NCBI GenBank assembly: GCA_038230275.1
Contig: JBBRNO010000077.1
Location: 1 to 30,222, forward strand
From: JANXXV01 sp038230275
Lineage (GTDB): Bacteria > Acidobacteriota > Terriglobia > Bryobacterales > Bryobacteraceae
Direction of reading: 5' to 3'
Length of the DNA stretch: 30,222 nt
Part shown: piece by piece, positions 11,686 to 20,177 of the stretch
Layout of the letters: the number at the start of each line of letters is the position of its first letter
Numbering within the stretch: the first letter of the stretch is position 1
Position numbers and translations under genes: made by a program
Notes under the pieces: model-generated
What the model saw: the letters and a program-made list of their open reading frames with translations, nothing else
What the model was told of the DNA's origin: nothing
Database searches by the model: none

Positions 11686-12756
11686 TTAAAGCACCCGAAG
11701 TGAACGCGCCGGAAACTCGATGGCCCACTCCTTGTAGTGCTTGTTCCGCTCATAATCGCCGCGCGGCATCTCCACATGCAAGTCCCCGGCGAACTCAAGC
11801 CGCGCGGCTTGTGGAGATTCGATTACGCGCAAGAGTTGCGCCGGCATCTGATGCGGCGCGAGCTTGCCTTCTTTCGGAACGGCCCGCAATTGTTGCGGGG
11901 CTACCGCGATGTGAATACGATCGCCGCGCAGCCGGCCCGGGTAATACTCGCCGCCGATGTCGAAGTCCCCGTACCGCAGCACACTTGTATTACGAGACGG
12001 GTCCAACGTTCGGATCTCCACCGGCAAAATATTGTAGATGCCCAACAGCCGGGCAACGTCAATGTTCGCAGGGCGATCGCACACCTTGGCCGGGGGGCCG
12101 CCTTGCACCACGCGTCCATCGCGCAAGATTAGCATCTCGTCGGCAAGTTCGAAGCATTCGTCCATGCTGTGAGTAACCAGCAGCATCGGGATACCGAACT
12201 CCACGCGGACCTGCCGCAGAATCTCATAGAGTTCGGCTCGCAGTGGAAGGTCGAGGCCCGCCGCCGGTTCGTCCAGCAGCAGTATTTTCGGGCCACCGAT
12301 CAGCGCGCGCGCAATGGAGCAACGCTGCCTCTGGCCGCCTGAAAGTTCATGTGGTTTGCGCCCCGCCAGATCTGTAAGCCGGAACTTTTCCAACATTTCC
12401 GCAATCTTCCGGTGCCGTTCCAGACGCGGCCACATCTCTGCCGCAAAGGCGAGATTGCGGCGTAGCGTCATGTGCGGAAACAATGCGTAATTCTGGAATA
12501 CGTAGCCGCAGCGCCTCTGCCGCGGAGGAATGTTCACGCGGGTCTGGGCATCGAAGAGAATCTGATCGTCCAGCGGAATCCGGCCCTCGCCCGGCCGCAC
12601 CAATCCGGCGATGCAGTCGAGTGTTAGCGTCTTGCCGCTGCCGCTGGGACCGAACAGTGCAGTGATTCCGTTTGCCGCCGAGAATTCAACATCGAGTGAG
12701 AAGGCCGCAGAATCCGGTCCCGCCGGGAAATGCCGCCGCAGCCGTGCCTGAATCAT
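11686..12756 (-). CDS. modC: Molybdate ABC transporter ATP-binding protein
   Basis: A 356-aa ABC ATPase with a C-terminal ligand domain, as in ModC. Walker A is GPSGSGKT (residues 36-43). The Q-loop is YVFQNYALFPH. The signature is LSGGQRQR (about 138-145). Walker B is ILLLDEPAAGLDL, and the switch His sits in LLVTHSMDE. Residues from about 285 onward form a TOBE/Mop-like region (MPAQLLRVIESPQAARLEF). It powers molybdate import together with ModB. The start overlaps modB by four bases. No modA for the periplasmic binding protein is seen in the window, so the oxyanion identity rests on the ModB/ModC resemblance; tungstate or sulfate would be the alternatives. Confidence 0.92.
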   Translation of the reverse strand: MIQARLRRHFPAGPDSAAFSLDVEFSAANGITALFGPSGSGKTLTLDCIAGLVRPGEGRIPLDDQILFDAQTRVNIPPRQRRCGYVFQNYALFPHMTLRRNLAFAAEMWPRLERHRKIAEMLEKFRLTDLAGRKPHELSGGQRQRCSIARALIGGPKILLLDEPAAGLDLPLRAELYEILRQVRVEFGIPMLLVTHSMDECFELADEMLILRDGRVVQGGPPAKVCDRPANIDVARLLGIYNILPVEIRTLDPSRNTSVLRYGDFDIGGEYYPGRLRGDRIHIAVAPQQLRAVPKEGKLAPHQMPAQLLRVIESPQAARLEFAGDLHVEMPRGDYERNKHYKEWAIEFPARSLRVL

Positions 12757-13436
12757 CGGACGCCTTGCCTCGCCGGAAGAAAACCGGAGCCGAGCCGATT
12801 TGCCGCCGTGAGAATCAGCAGCGTCACCGCGGAGATCACCAGCACCAGTACGCGCGCCGTCTGGCCGTTGCCCGCTTCCACTGCGTCGTAGATTGCCACC
12901 GCAACCGTTTGCGTGCGATGAGGGATGTTGCCGGCGATCATGATGGTGACGCCGAAATCGCCAAGCGCACGGGCGAACGCTAAGGCCGTAGCCGCCAGAA
13001 TGGACCGCCAGGCCAGCGGCAGGCTGACTTCGAAGAACACCCGGAACTCCGATGCGCCCAGCGTCCGGCCCGCTTGCTCGTAGGTGTGATCGACGCTCTC
13101 CAGTGCCGCGCGAGCGGATTTGATCAGCAGCGGCGCCGAATGAAAGATGGCCGCCACAACCGCAGCCTCCGCCGTGAAGACCAAGGGCGAACCGAAGACT
13201 GCTTCGTGAAATCGGCCGAGAATGCTCTCTCGCCCGAAGGCGACCAGAAGATAGTAACCAAGAACCGTGGGGGGAAGCACCAGAGGAAGAGCTACCGCGG
13301 CATCCAGAATTTCCTTCCCGCGAAAATTCCGGTTAGCCAGAATATATGCCAGCGCCAGACCAATGCAAAAGGACAGGACAGTGGAGACCGCGGCGACACG
13401 GAGACTGAGCCACAGAGGAAACCAGTCAATTTGCAT
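12753..13436 (-). CDS. modB: Molybdate ABC transporter permease
   Basis: A 227-aa inner-membrane protein with about five to six hydrophobic spans. ModB hallmarks are LALAYILANRNFRGKE, ALPLVLPPTVLGYYLL and VVAAIFHSAPLLIKSARAAL. The EAA loop LPLAWRSILAATALAFARALGDFG-type segment docks on ModC. First gene of the modB-modC-thiE-astacin run. It has no Shine-Dalgarno; a perfect TATAAT lies nine bases before the ATG, which predicts a very short or absent leader. Confidence 0.93.
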   Translation of the reverse strand: MQIDWFPLWLSLRVAAVSTVLSFCIGLALAYILANRNFRGKEILDAAVALPLVLPPTVLGYYLLVAFGRESILGRFHEAVFGSPLVFTAEAAVVAAIFHSAPLLIKSARAALESVDHTYEQAGRTLGASEFRVFFEVSLPLAWRSILAATALAFARALGDFGVTIMIAGNIPHRTQTVAVAIYDAVEAGNGQTARVLVLVISAVTLLILTAANRLGSGFLPARQGVR

Positions 13437-13445
13437 GAACTACCA

Positions 13446-13451
13446 ATTATA
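13446..13451 (-). promoter_or_regulatory. Putative -10 element (TATAAT) of the modB operon
   Basis: A consensus TATAAT on the minus strand, nine bases upstream of the modB ATG and just downstream of the BON-gene terminator. The expected start point falls about 3 nt before the ATG. I see no good -35 box; that region is the terminator stem and T-run. Confidence 0.5.
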
Positions 13452-13460
13452 GAGGGACGC

Positions 13461-13504
13461 AAAAAAAGAGCGCGAGGAGAAGGCTTGCGGCCCTCTTCTC
13501 GCGC
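13461..13504 (-). terminator. Rho-independent terminator after the BON-domain gene
   Basis: Read on the minus strand, a 14-bp stem (13491-13504 with 13470-13483, two mismatched or wobble positions) encloses a 7-nt loop. It is followed by TCTTTTTTT. It begins 33 bases after the BON gene stop and insulates the mod operon. Confidence 0.88.
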
Positions 13505-13536
13505 GGTAGGTTTTAGTACAGGGGAGGAAACCTCGA

Positions 13537-14088
13537 TTAGCTGTGGTTCTCGACTCGCAGTTCGTTCTTCACCGAGAACACACCGGAGACGCCGTTGGCT
13601 CGAATGTTCGCGATGTTCTTATCGCCTTCATTCGCCACCACGCCGGTGAGCGTCACGTTGCCATTCTTGACAATGATGTGAATGGACGGCACGGCGCCCA
13701 AGGCATAGCGTTGCAGGGCTGAGAAGCCGTAGATGGAGCGATACGTCGCAATCCGAATGCGGTTATCCATCGGCGAGAGCGGCAGCACTTCAATGTTGTT
13801 GACCACGCTGGTCACGCCTTCCAGGCGTTTGATCACATTTTCGGCGCTGGACTTCAATGTCGGCCGCGTTACCTGGCCCGTCAACGTCACACGCCCGCCG
13901 TTTACCTGGAATGAAAGGTCGTCAAAAATGTTGTAATACGGCAGCATTACCAATTCATGCCGCACTGATTTTTCGATACTGGCCTGCGGGACCGCGATCT
14001 TATCACTAACCGAAGCCTGCACCAGCGCTGGCGCTGCAAAAGTCAAACCAGCTAAAGCCAACGTCAAAGTTCTTATTGTTTTTGTCAT
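13537..14088 (-). CDS. Exported protein with two BON domains
   Basis: A 183-aa protein with a signal peptide (residues 1 to about 25, cleavage near LVQAS). Two BON modules follow, the first around residues 35-100 with a VNGGRVTLTGQVTRP turn and GVTSVVNNIEVLP, the second around 108-178 with VKNGNVTLTGVVANEGDK and GVFSVKNELRVE. BON domains occur in periplasmic and envelope proteins such as OsmY and are thought to bind membranes or ligands. An AAGGAG lies ten bases before this ATG, and a GTG one codon earlier is an alternative start. It is a single-gene unit with its own terminator and no direct partner nearby. Confidence 0.85.
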   Translation of the reverse strand: MTKTIRTLTLALAGLTFAAPALVQASVSDKIAVPQASIEKSVRHELVMLPYYNIFDDLSFQVNGGRVTLTGQVTRPTLKSSAENVIKRLEGVTSVVNNIEVLPLSPMDNRIRIATYRSIYGFSALQRYALGAVPSIHIIVKNGNVTLTGVVANEGDKNIANIRANGVSGVFSVKNELRVENHS

Positions 14089-14156
14089 CACTCACTGTCT
14101 CCTTGCACTACATGAGATGGATGGCCGAGTACCGGGGTTTCAGTATTTACAGATCT

Positions 14157-15305
14157 TTACAACTCATTTACATTGGCACGGGAAGCGCGCTCGACCAATT
14201 CAGGGGAAATCAGATCGGGAGCAGAAGTAGCCCCTTTATCCTTGATGCGGCGGGCGGTCACCAGGATGCGGGATTCCAACGTGGCCGCGGCTTTGTTGTA
14301 GGACTCCACGGCGCGGTCCAGGTTTGCGCCGATCTTGCTGAAGTGCTCCAGGAAGACGCGCAAGCGGTCGTGAATTTCACTTCCGAGTGCACTGATCTCC
14401 TTCGCATTTTCGGCCACTTGTTCCTGACGCCAGCCGTAAGCCACTGCTTTCAGCAGAGCAATCAGCGTGGTGGGCGTGGCCAGAATCACGCGCTGATTGA
14501 CGCCGTGCTCGATGAGTCCACCATCCTGTTCCAGCGCCGCGCTGAAGAACGCTTCACCGGGCAGGAACGCCACCACGAATTCCGGCGCATTTTCAAATTG
14601 CGCCCAGTATTCCTTCCGCGACAGGCGTCCGATGTGCGCGCGGATTTGCGTTGCATGCTGTACCAGTTTGGCGATGCGCGTGGGTTCGTCGGCGGCTTCG
14701 GTTGCGTCCAGATAAGCAGCGAGAGACACTTTGGAATCCACTACAATCCGCCGGTCATTGGGCAGATGGATTACCAGGTCGGGGCGCAGCCGGCCGTCTT
14801 CGCCATGGACGGTGCTTTGTTCCTCAAAATCGCAATGCTCAATCATGCCGGCCATTTCCACTACGCGGCGCAGTTGCATTTCTCCCCAGCGGCCGCGGGT
14901 GGCGGGAGCGCGGAGGGCGCGCACCAGGTTCGCGGTTTCGGCATGCAGTTGCGATTGCGAAATCGCCAGTGACTTTACCTGATCGGTCAGTAATGTATAA
15001 GCGGATTCGCGTGCGACTTCAATCTGCTGAATTCGGACCCCGGCAAGGGCGAGCGATTCCTTCAACGGTTTCAGCGTCAAATCCGCGAGCCCGAGAAACG
15101 CCTGGTTGTTCGCGTTTAGTGCGTCCGAGGAAAGCGCTTTGAAGGCGTCTGACAGTTTCTGCTGCGCCTCGTTCAGCAGCGCGAGTTTCTCCGCCGAGGC
15201 CGCGGCGGACGACTTCAATCGTTCAGTGAGGACGGCATTGCGAACAAAGAGAAAGACGGATATTGCAGCGAAGAGAACGGCCAATGCAGTTGAAGCATAA
15301 ATCAT
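14157..15305 (-). CDS. rmuC: DNA recombination protein RmuC
   Basis: A 382-aa RmuC-family protein. There is one N-terminal membrane span (residues about 3-22), then a coiled-coil region rich in Ala/Leu/Gln up to about residue 125. The conserved PD-(D/E)xK-like core starts at TRGRWGEMQLRRVVEMAGM and includes RPDLVIHLPNDRRIVVDSKV, the SRKEYW segment, FVVAFLPGEAFFSAAL and ILATPTTLIALLKAVAYGWRQE. RmuC limits DNA rearrangements at inverted repeats and is a presumed nuclease. Its start overlaps the stop of the upstream acetyltransferase gene by four bases. Confidence 0.95.
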   Translation of the reverse strand: MIYASTALAVLFAAISVFLFVRNAVLTERLKSSAAASAEKLALLNEAQQKLSDAFKALSSDALNANNQAFLGLADLTLKPLKESLALAGVRIQQIEVARESAYTLLTDQVKSLAISQSQLHAETANLVRALRAPATRGRWGEMQLRRVVEMAGMIEHCDFEEQSTVHGEDGRLRPDLVIHLPNDRRIVVDSKVSLAAYLDATEAADEPTRIAKLVQHATQIRAHIGRLSRKEYWAQFENAPEFVVAFLPGEAFFSAALEQDGGLIEHGVNQRVILATPTTLIALLKAVAYGWRQEQVAENAKEISALGSEIHDRLRVFLEHFSKIGANLDRAVESYNKAAATLESRILVTARRIKDKGATSAPDLISPELVERASRANVNEL

Positions 15306-15817
15306 AGATCCAGCATCATCAGGTGTTCGTCATGGTAACTCTCGCCGATCTTCAGGCCTCTGAGTTCCACACCGTAGACGGTAAATCCCAGCGACCGGTA
15401 AAGCGAGGATGCAGCCGTATTGGCCAGACCCACTTGCAGCAGCAACTGCTCCAACCCCTCCATTTCCCGCGCGCGGAGAATCGCTTCCGTCAATAAGGCG
15501 CGGCCCAAGGCACGGCCTCTCCATTCCGGTGTGACGTACATTCCCCAGATCACTGCCTTATGCCGCAACTTCAATCCTTCTTTGCGGTGGCAACCTACGG
15601 TGCCAATCAGATTTGGCGCGAATGCACCCAGAACGAAAGAGCTGTCAGAAGCCTTCAGGCGCTCGCCAACCTCCGCAATTGGCGTTTCGGCTGACTCCTC
15701 ATACGCCGATCCAAACGAAGCGGGTTCCTGCCGCAATCCGCGCAGCCGGACGGCCCAGAACTCCGCGGCGTGCGCCTCGGACAATACTCGGATCTCCGGC
15801 TCAACCCAGCTGCTCAA
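15302..15817 (-). CDS. GNAT family N-acetyltransferase
   Basis: A 171-aa GNAT-fold protein. The acetyl-CoA-binding motif A is MYVTPEWRGRALGRALL (R-G-R-A-L-G matches the Q/RxxGxG/A loop), preceded by the LGAFAPNLIGTVG strand and followed by LLQVGLANTAASSLYRSLGF, a typical motif B. The substrate cannot be told from sequence. The start is TTG at 15817 because no other start precedes the conserved N-terminus. There is no Shine-Dalgarno; TATAGT lies six bases upstream, as expected for a leaderless message. Cotranscribed and overlapping with rmuC. Confidence 0.82.
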   Translation of the reverse strand: MSSWVEPEIRVLSEAHAAEFWAVRLRGLRQEPASFGSAYEESAETPIAEVGERLKASDSSFVLGAFAPNLIGTVGCHRKEGLKLRHKAVIWGMYVTPEWRGRALGRALLTEAILRAREMEGLEQLLLQVGLANTAASSLYRSLGFTVYGVELRGLKIGESYHDEHLMMLDL

Positions 15818-15837
15818 CTTCTAACTATACTATTTCT

Positions 15838-16190
15838 CTACTTCTTCAAGGTCCGCAGGTAGGCGTACGAAGCGTCTTGGCGGCCATGGCAAACCCTTCG
15901 TCAATCGGTTTCTTAACCGCAGCGACCTGAAAGGCATGTACTGCCACGAGAGCTTTCACTAGCGATTCACGAGCTTTGATTTGCTGTAACTGCGCCTCGG
16001 AAATCTCCATGCCGGAGTTTCGGGCACTGGCGAGGGTGACGTCGGACTTGTCCAGCGCAACCCCCAACCTGCCGATCAGGCCCGCCATTTCGGCTGCCGC
16101 CGCTCCGCCGGCCGAAGTTGCGTCATGGCACTGCGTGCATATCGTAGCGGCGGTCCGCCACCGCACGCCGTGAAACGGGACGACCGAATG
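15838..16190 (-). pseudogene. Decayed C-terminal fragment of a heme c cytochrome (CxxCH protein)
   Basis: The open part (16166 down to 15846) encodes 106 aa. It contains one heme-binding motif, CTQCH, then an all-helical segment (LASARNSGMEISEAQLQQIK, a later VAVHAF) like the C-terminal helices of multiheme or cytochrome c3-type proteins. There is no signal peptide, heme export signal or other CxxCH, and the reading frame runs upstream only to the recJ stop at 16191, so the 5' part is missing. At the 3' end the frame closes in TPTCGP, whereas a neighbouring frame reads AYLRTLKK and stops at 15838. That looks like a one-base frameshift near the natural C-terminus. Both features argue for a remnant; a small expressed cytochrome is unlikely. 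Confidence 0.65.
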
Positions 16191-17897
16191 TCAGCTGGCC
16201 GGCCGCACGTCCCGCAGCACCGCGCCCCAACCGGCGTAACCGCGGCTGAGCGAGTAGGAGTCTTCCTCCAGGCACAGCGCCAGATCCACGCGCGCCCCGG
16301 CCTGCAACTCCGCGGAACGCTCGGCAAAGCTCCAAGCCTTCACGGCCAAGGTGCGCCCGCCCTGCCGTACCACAAAACGCAAGTGCTTCTCTTTCATCAC
16401 TACCGGGGGCGCGCAGACCTCCGCTCCCATCACCGCAAACACCGGTGCACCATTGCCAGCCCCGAACGGAGCCAGCGAAAGCACCTCCGTCACGGCTTCG
16501 TCAGTCACTTCATCCAGCCGCAATAACGCATCGATTTCCACCGTCCGCCGGAAGTCGTCCACCGACAATCGCTCTGCCGCAAACGCATTGAACCGGGCGC
16601 GAAAGTTTTCGATCCGGTCGGCCTGCATCGTCAACCCTGCCGCCTGTTTGTGACCGCCAAACTTGGTGAACAGCTCTCCCATGGCTTCCAGGCCTTCCAG
16701 CAGATGGAAACCCGCGGCGCTGCGTCCAGACCCATGCGCCATGCCCGTGCCCTCTTCTTCGCTGAGCACAAAAGCCGGCCGGTGGAAGCGTTCCACCAAA
16801 CGGCTGGCCACGATGCCGACTACGCCCCGATGCCATCCGCGCCCGGCAAACACCAACGCAAAGTTGTCGTTGGTCACCGGGACCTGAATGCACTCTTCCA
16901 GAATGGCGGCCGTGATTGCCGCCTCGGTTTCCTGACGCTCCCGATTCAGATCGTTCAGTTGACCGGCCAGCGTCATGGCCAACGCTTCGTCACTGGTGAG
17001 AAACAGATTGATCACGTCGTCGGCATTGGCCATGCGCCCGGCGGCATTGATGCGCGGCGCGATGCGAAACGCCACCTGCCCGGCGGAAGGGCAATCGCCA
17101 TCTTGAATGCCAGCCACGCGCAGCAGCGCCCGCAGTCCCGGATTGCGAACCGTATGGAAGCCCTCCAGCCCGCGTTTCACGATGATCCGGTTCTCTCCGG
17201 TCAGTGGCACCACGTCGGCCACGGTGGCCAGCGCCACCAGCTTCAGGATCGATTCCGTGATCCGGTCAATCCGTGCCACCGGCCAATCGAGTTTTCGCAA
17301 CAACGCTTGAATCAGCTTGAAGGTAACGCCTGCCCCGCAGAGATTCTTCTCCGGATAGGTGCAGTCCGGCCGGTTCGGATTGATCACGGCGACGGCCTGC
17401 GGCAGGTCGGCCTCAGGCAAGTGATGATCCGTGACAATCACATCGATCCCAAGCGTGCCGGCATGAGCGACCACGGCATTGGCGCGGATCCCGGTGTCCA
17501 CGCTGATCACCAGGCCGACACCGGATGCCGCCGCCCGATCGATGACTTCCGTCCTCATGCCGTAGCCGTCTTTCACGCGGTGCGGAACATGGAACTCCAC
17601 CTGCGCGCCGGTAAGATCCAGCACCTTTTTCAGGATCACAACGGAGGAAGTGCCGTCCACGTCATAGTCGCCATAAAGCAGGATCTTCTCGTGACCGGCG
17701 ATCGCGCGTTGCAAGCGGTCCACGGCCCGATCCATGTCCTTGAGCAGCATGGGGTCATGCAGGTCTTCCAGACGTGGATTTAGAAAGTGCTCTACGGCCG
17801 GCGGGTCCCGCAGACCCCGATGCCACAGCACGCGGGAAGCGATGGATTGCGGCGGCGTATTCGGATCCGGCAAGATCCACCGCGATGGAAGTGGCAT
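16191..17897 (-). CDS. recJ: Single-stranded-DNA-specific exonuclease RecJ
   Basis: A 568-aa DHH-superfamily nuclease, the usual RecJ length. Catalytic motifs in order: YGDYDVDGTSS (residues 75-85), VISVDTGIRA, VTDHHLPE (DHH at 157-159), INPNRPDC, LVALATVADVVPL and APRINAAGRM. The DHHA1 domain has RGWHRGVVGIVASRLVE and the substrate-binding GMAHGSGRS. A C-terminal OB domain follows. It degrades single-stranded DNA 5' to 3' in recombination and repair. It lies three bases after the 164-aa gene, in one run with the microcompartment genes. Confidence 0.96.
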   Translation of the reverse strand: MPLPSRWILPDPNTPPQSIASRVLWHRGLRDPPAVEHFLNPRLEDLHDPMLLKDMDRAVDRLQRAIAGHEKILLYGDYDVDGTSSVVILKKVLDLTGAQVEFHVPHRVKDGYGMRTEVIDRAAASGVGLVISVDTGIRANAVVAHAGTLGIDVIVTDHHLPEADLPQAVAVINPNRPDCTYPEKNLCGAGVTFKLIQALLRKLDWPVARIDRITESILKLVALATVADVVPLTGENRIIVKRGLEGFHTVRNPGLRALLRVAGIQDGDCPSAGQVAFRIAPRINAAGRMANADDVINLFLTSDEALAMTLAGQLNDLNRERQETEAAITAAILEECIQVPVTNDNFALVFAGRGWHRGVVGIVASRLVERFHRPAFVLSEEEGTGMAHGSGRSAAGFHLLEGLEAMGELFTKFGGHKQAAGLTMQADRIENFRARFNAFAAERLSVDDFRRTVEIDALLRLDEVTDEAVTEVLSLAPFGAGNGAPVFAVMGAEVCAPPVVMKEKHLRFVVRQGGRTLAVKAWSFAERSAELQAGARVDLALCLEEDSYSLSRGYAGWGAVLRDVRPAS

Positions 17898-17900
17898 CGC

Positions 17901-18395
17901 CTAGTTCTTCGAGTAATACCCGCCCAGCGGGTCGGCGTCCGGACCGCCTTCGGCATCGTCGTCGGTGATGGTCAGTTGATCCAGGATATGGGTCAGCTCA
18001 CTGAACCATTCGGTGCGCAGCTCGAAGAGATACAGTGTGCCTTTATGGTCGAATGAAATCTCAATCAGGCAGGTGAAGCCTTCGTAGACGCTGAGCTCCC
18101 GCAGGCGCTGTTCATAGACGCGCTGATCGTCATAATCCAAGCCTGCGGCAGGCAGATCGTCAATGGCGCGGTCTACAATGTCGGAAGAAAACTCGCGGTG
18201 ATGAAAGACAATCAACGTGGCTTCCAGGCGCTTGGCGACACTCAGAAACTCTTTGTAATCGGGGTAGCGCCGCGTATCCCAATCCACTTCAGGCATATCA
18301 TCCAGACTTCTGGAGAAGGCATGGAAGACAACGAACTCGTTGTCCTTGAGATAGGATTGGATCTCCGCTTTCAGTGAATCCAGGTTTAACTTCAT
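17901..18395 (-). CDS. Conserved-looking hypothetical protein, 164 aa
   Basis: I do not recognise this family. The protein is soluble and acidic, with no signal or membrane span. The N-terminus is an amphipathic helix (MKLNLDSLKAEIQSYLKDNE). The middle carries mixed alpha/beta sequence with VVFHAFSRS, WDTRRYPDYKEFL, LIVFHHREFSS and YEGFTCLIEISFDHKGTLYLF. The tail is acidic (TDDDAEGGPDADPLGG). Its ATG overlaps the aldehyde dehydrogenase stop by four bases, and recJ begins three bases after its stop, so it is almost certainly cotranscribed and translated. The context does not say whether it serves the microcompartment or DNA repair. Confidence 0.75.
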   Translation of the reverse strand: MKLNLDSLKAEIQSYLKDNEFVVFHAFSRSLDDMPEVDWDTRRYPDYKEFLSVAKRLEATLIVFHHREFSSDIVDRAIDDLPAAGLDYDDQRVYEQRLRELSVYEGFTCLIEISFDHKGTLYLFELRTEWFSELTHILDQLTITDDDAEGGPDADPLGGYYSKN

Positions 18396-20158
18396 GTTCG
18401 TTTCGCGTGGACGAGCGTATCATGCTGCGCGGCAAGGTCTCGCGCGGACGGCGTGACGATCGTCTTCGGCCCTATATAAATTTTCTGCGACTTTCGAATG
18501 GCCACCTGGACGTCGTTCTCGCAAACGAAATCGACGATCACCACGGAAGGCGCGGGTGCAGGTGACGTTTCGACTGTAGCAGCAGGGGGCGGAGTTCGCT
18601 TCGCAGTGAGGAACTGGTCCACTATATCCGCTACGATGCCGGTCTGCTTGTTGGCAGCGGCCGGTTGGATCGCCGGTAGCACTACCGGCTGCACTACGGG
18701 CACACCACGCTGCGCCAAATATCGCTCCACAGCGGCCGACACCATCTGCTTGTCTACATTCGTCGCGGAAGCGCGGAGCGCGGGGATGTCAAATGCTTCT
18801 TCCGGTTTTCTCACAGCGTATGCCAGCCTTTTAATATTGATCAGATTCAAGGGTGTCACATTATCGCCCGTGCTGTTGCCTGCCATTGCGCCGCAGCCCA
18901 GGGTCATCGCCGGGAACAGATTCGTGGTGATGCCGACCGAGCCCTGCGGCGTAGGCGTATTGCAAAGAACGCGCATGGCCGGCATGCGCAAGGCGAATTC
19001 GCGAATCTTCGTATCGTCTTTCGAATAGATGCCGCAGGTGTGGCCCAGCCCGCCGAATCGTAAAATGGCCTCGGACGTATCCAGTGCGGCGGCGAAGTCT
19101 TTCACAAAAAACAGGGAAAGAACCGGCGACAGTTTCTCCGCGGAAAGCGGATGATCCTTACCAACGCCTTCCACCTCGGCTACCAGAATGGAAGTATCGG
19201 GAGGAACGGTGAATCCGGCCATCTCGGCGATCTTCGGCGCGGGTTGCCCCACGCACTTCGGGTTCACGCTCCACATGGGTGGAATCAACAGCAGCTTAGC
19301 CAGCGCCTGTTTCTGCGGCTCATCGCACAGGAAAGCCTTCTGCACCTTCAGTTCGGCCGTGATCTTCTCTCGCAGTGAGCTCTCAGCAACGATGGCCTGT
19401 TCACTGGAACAAAGCGTGCCGTAGTCGAATGACTTGCCGGAGACCACCTTGGCCACGGCATCGGCAATGTCCGCGGTCTTCTCAATCAGCACCGGAACGT
19501 TGCCAGGACCCACGCCGAAAGCCGGCTTCCCGCTGGAGTACGCAGCCTTCACAATTCCCGCGCCTCCGGTGGAGAGAATGGCCGCGGTGCGCTTATGGCG
19601 CATCAGTTCGTTGGTGGCTTCCAGCGTAGCGCTGAAGATACATTGGATGAGGCCATCCGGCGCACCGGCGCGCACTGCGGCCGCGGTGAGAATGGCAGCC
19701 GTTTCACAGGTGCATTGCTTGGCGCGTGGATGCGGACTGAGAACGATGCCGTTGCCCGCTTTCAGCGAAATCAGGATCTTGTAGATTGCAGTGGAAGTGG
19801 GGTTCGTGGTGGGCAGAATGGCCGCGATCACGCCCAGCGGAACGCCGATCTCGACAATCTTCTTCTCGGTATCGTCGCGTAAAATGCCCACGGTCTTCAT
19901 GCCGCGCATGGTGCGCGGCAGCAGATCGGCGGCCAGCAGATTCTTCGCCAGCTTGTCGCGGGCATTGCCGTAACCGGTTTCGCTGACCGCCAGTTCGGCC
20001 AGGTGCTGTGCACTTTCACGCGCGGCTGCTGCTACTGCCTCGACAATTTTGTCGATCTGGTCTTGGGAATAGGTACGGTACTTCCGCCAGGCCGCATAGG
20101 CTGCATTTACCTTGGTGCGGACCTCTTGCAGAGCGAGCAGGTCGGAATCGTGCAACAT
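18392..20158 (-). CDS. BMC-type acylating aldehyde dehydrogenase with extended EutQ/EutT-like C-terminus
   Basis: A 588-aa protein. Residues about 1-465 are a CoA-acylating aldehyde dehydrogenase of the PduP/EutE type: LPTTNPTSTAIYK, LSPHPRAKQCT, STGGAGIVKAAY, VGPGNVPVLIE, the catalytic Cys in DYGTLCSSEQ and FGGLGHTCGIYS. It oxidises an aldehyde such as acetaldehyde or propionaldehyde to acyl-CoA with NAD. PduP/EutE are about 465 aa, so 120 residues are extra. Residues 467-485 and 503-522 are amphipathic helices that look like encapsulation peptides, each followed by a Pro/Ala-rich linker. Residues 539-588 carry FVCENDVQVAIRKSQ and IVTPSARDLAAQH, resembling the N-terminal ITPxARE segments of EutQ and EutT. 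The shell-protein gene ends 19 bases upstream. No Shine-Dalgarno precedes the ATG. Confidence 0.9.
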   Translation of the reverse strand: MLHDSDLLALQEVRTKVNAAYAAWRKYRTYSQDQIDKIVEAVAAAARESAQHLAELAVSETGYGNARDKLAKNLLAADLLPRTMRGMKTVGILRDDTEKKIVEIGVPLGVIAAILPTTNPTSTAIYKILISLKAGNGIVLSPHPRAKQCTCETAAILTAAAVRAGAPDGLIQCIFSATLEATNELMRHKRTAAILSTGGAGIVKAAYSSGKPAFGVGPGNVPVLIEKTADIADAVAKVVSGKSFDYGTLCSSEQAIVAESSLREKITAELKVQKAFLCDEPQKQALAKLLLIPPMWSVNPKCVGQPAPKIAEMAGFTVPPDTSILVAEVEGVGKDHPLSAEKLSPVLSLFFVKDFAAALDTSEAILRFGGLGHTCGIYSKDDTKIREFALRMPAMRVLCNTPTPQGSVGITTNLFPAMTLGCGAMAGNSTGDNVTPLNLINIKRLAYAVRKPEEAFDIPALRASATNVDKQMVSAAVERYLAQRGVPVVQPVVLPAIQPAAANKQTGIVADIVDQFLTAKRTPPPAATVETSPAPAPSVVIVDFVCENDVQVAIRKSQKIYIGPKTIVTPSARDLAAQHDTLVHAKRT

Positions 20159-20177
20159 TCGCTAAATCGCCAGCCAG

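Noticed and set aside
16650..17783. Long plus-strand frame of 377 codons
   Set aside because: Antisense shadow of recJ, with no domain or ribosome site.
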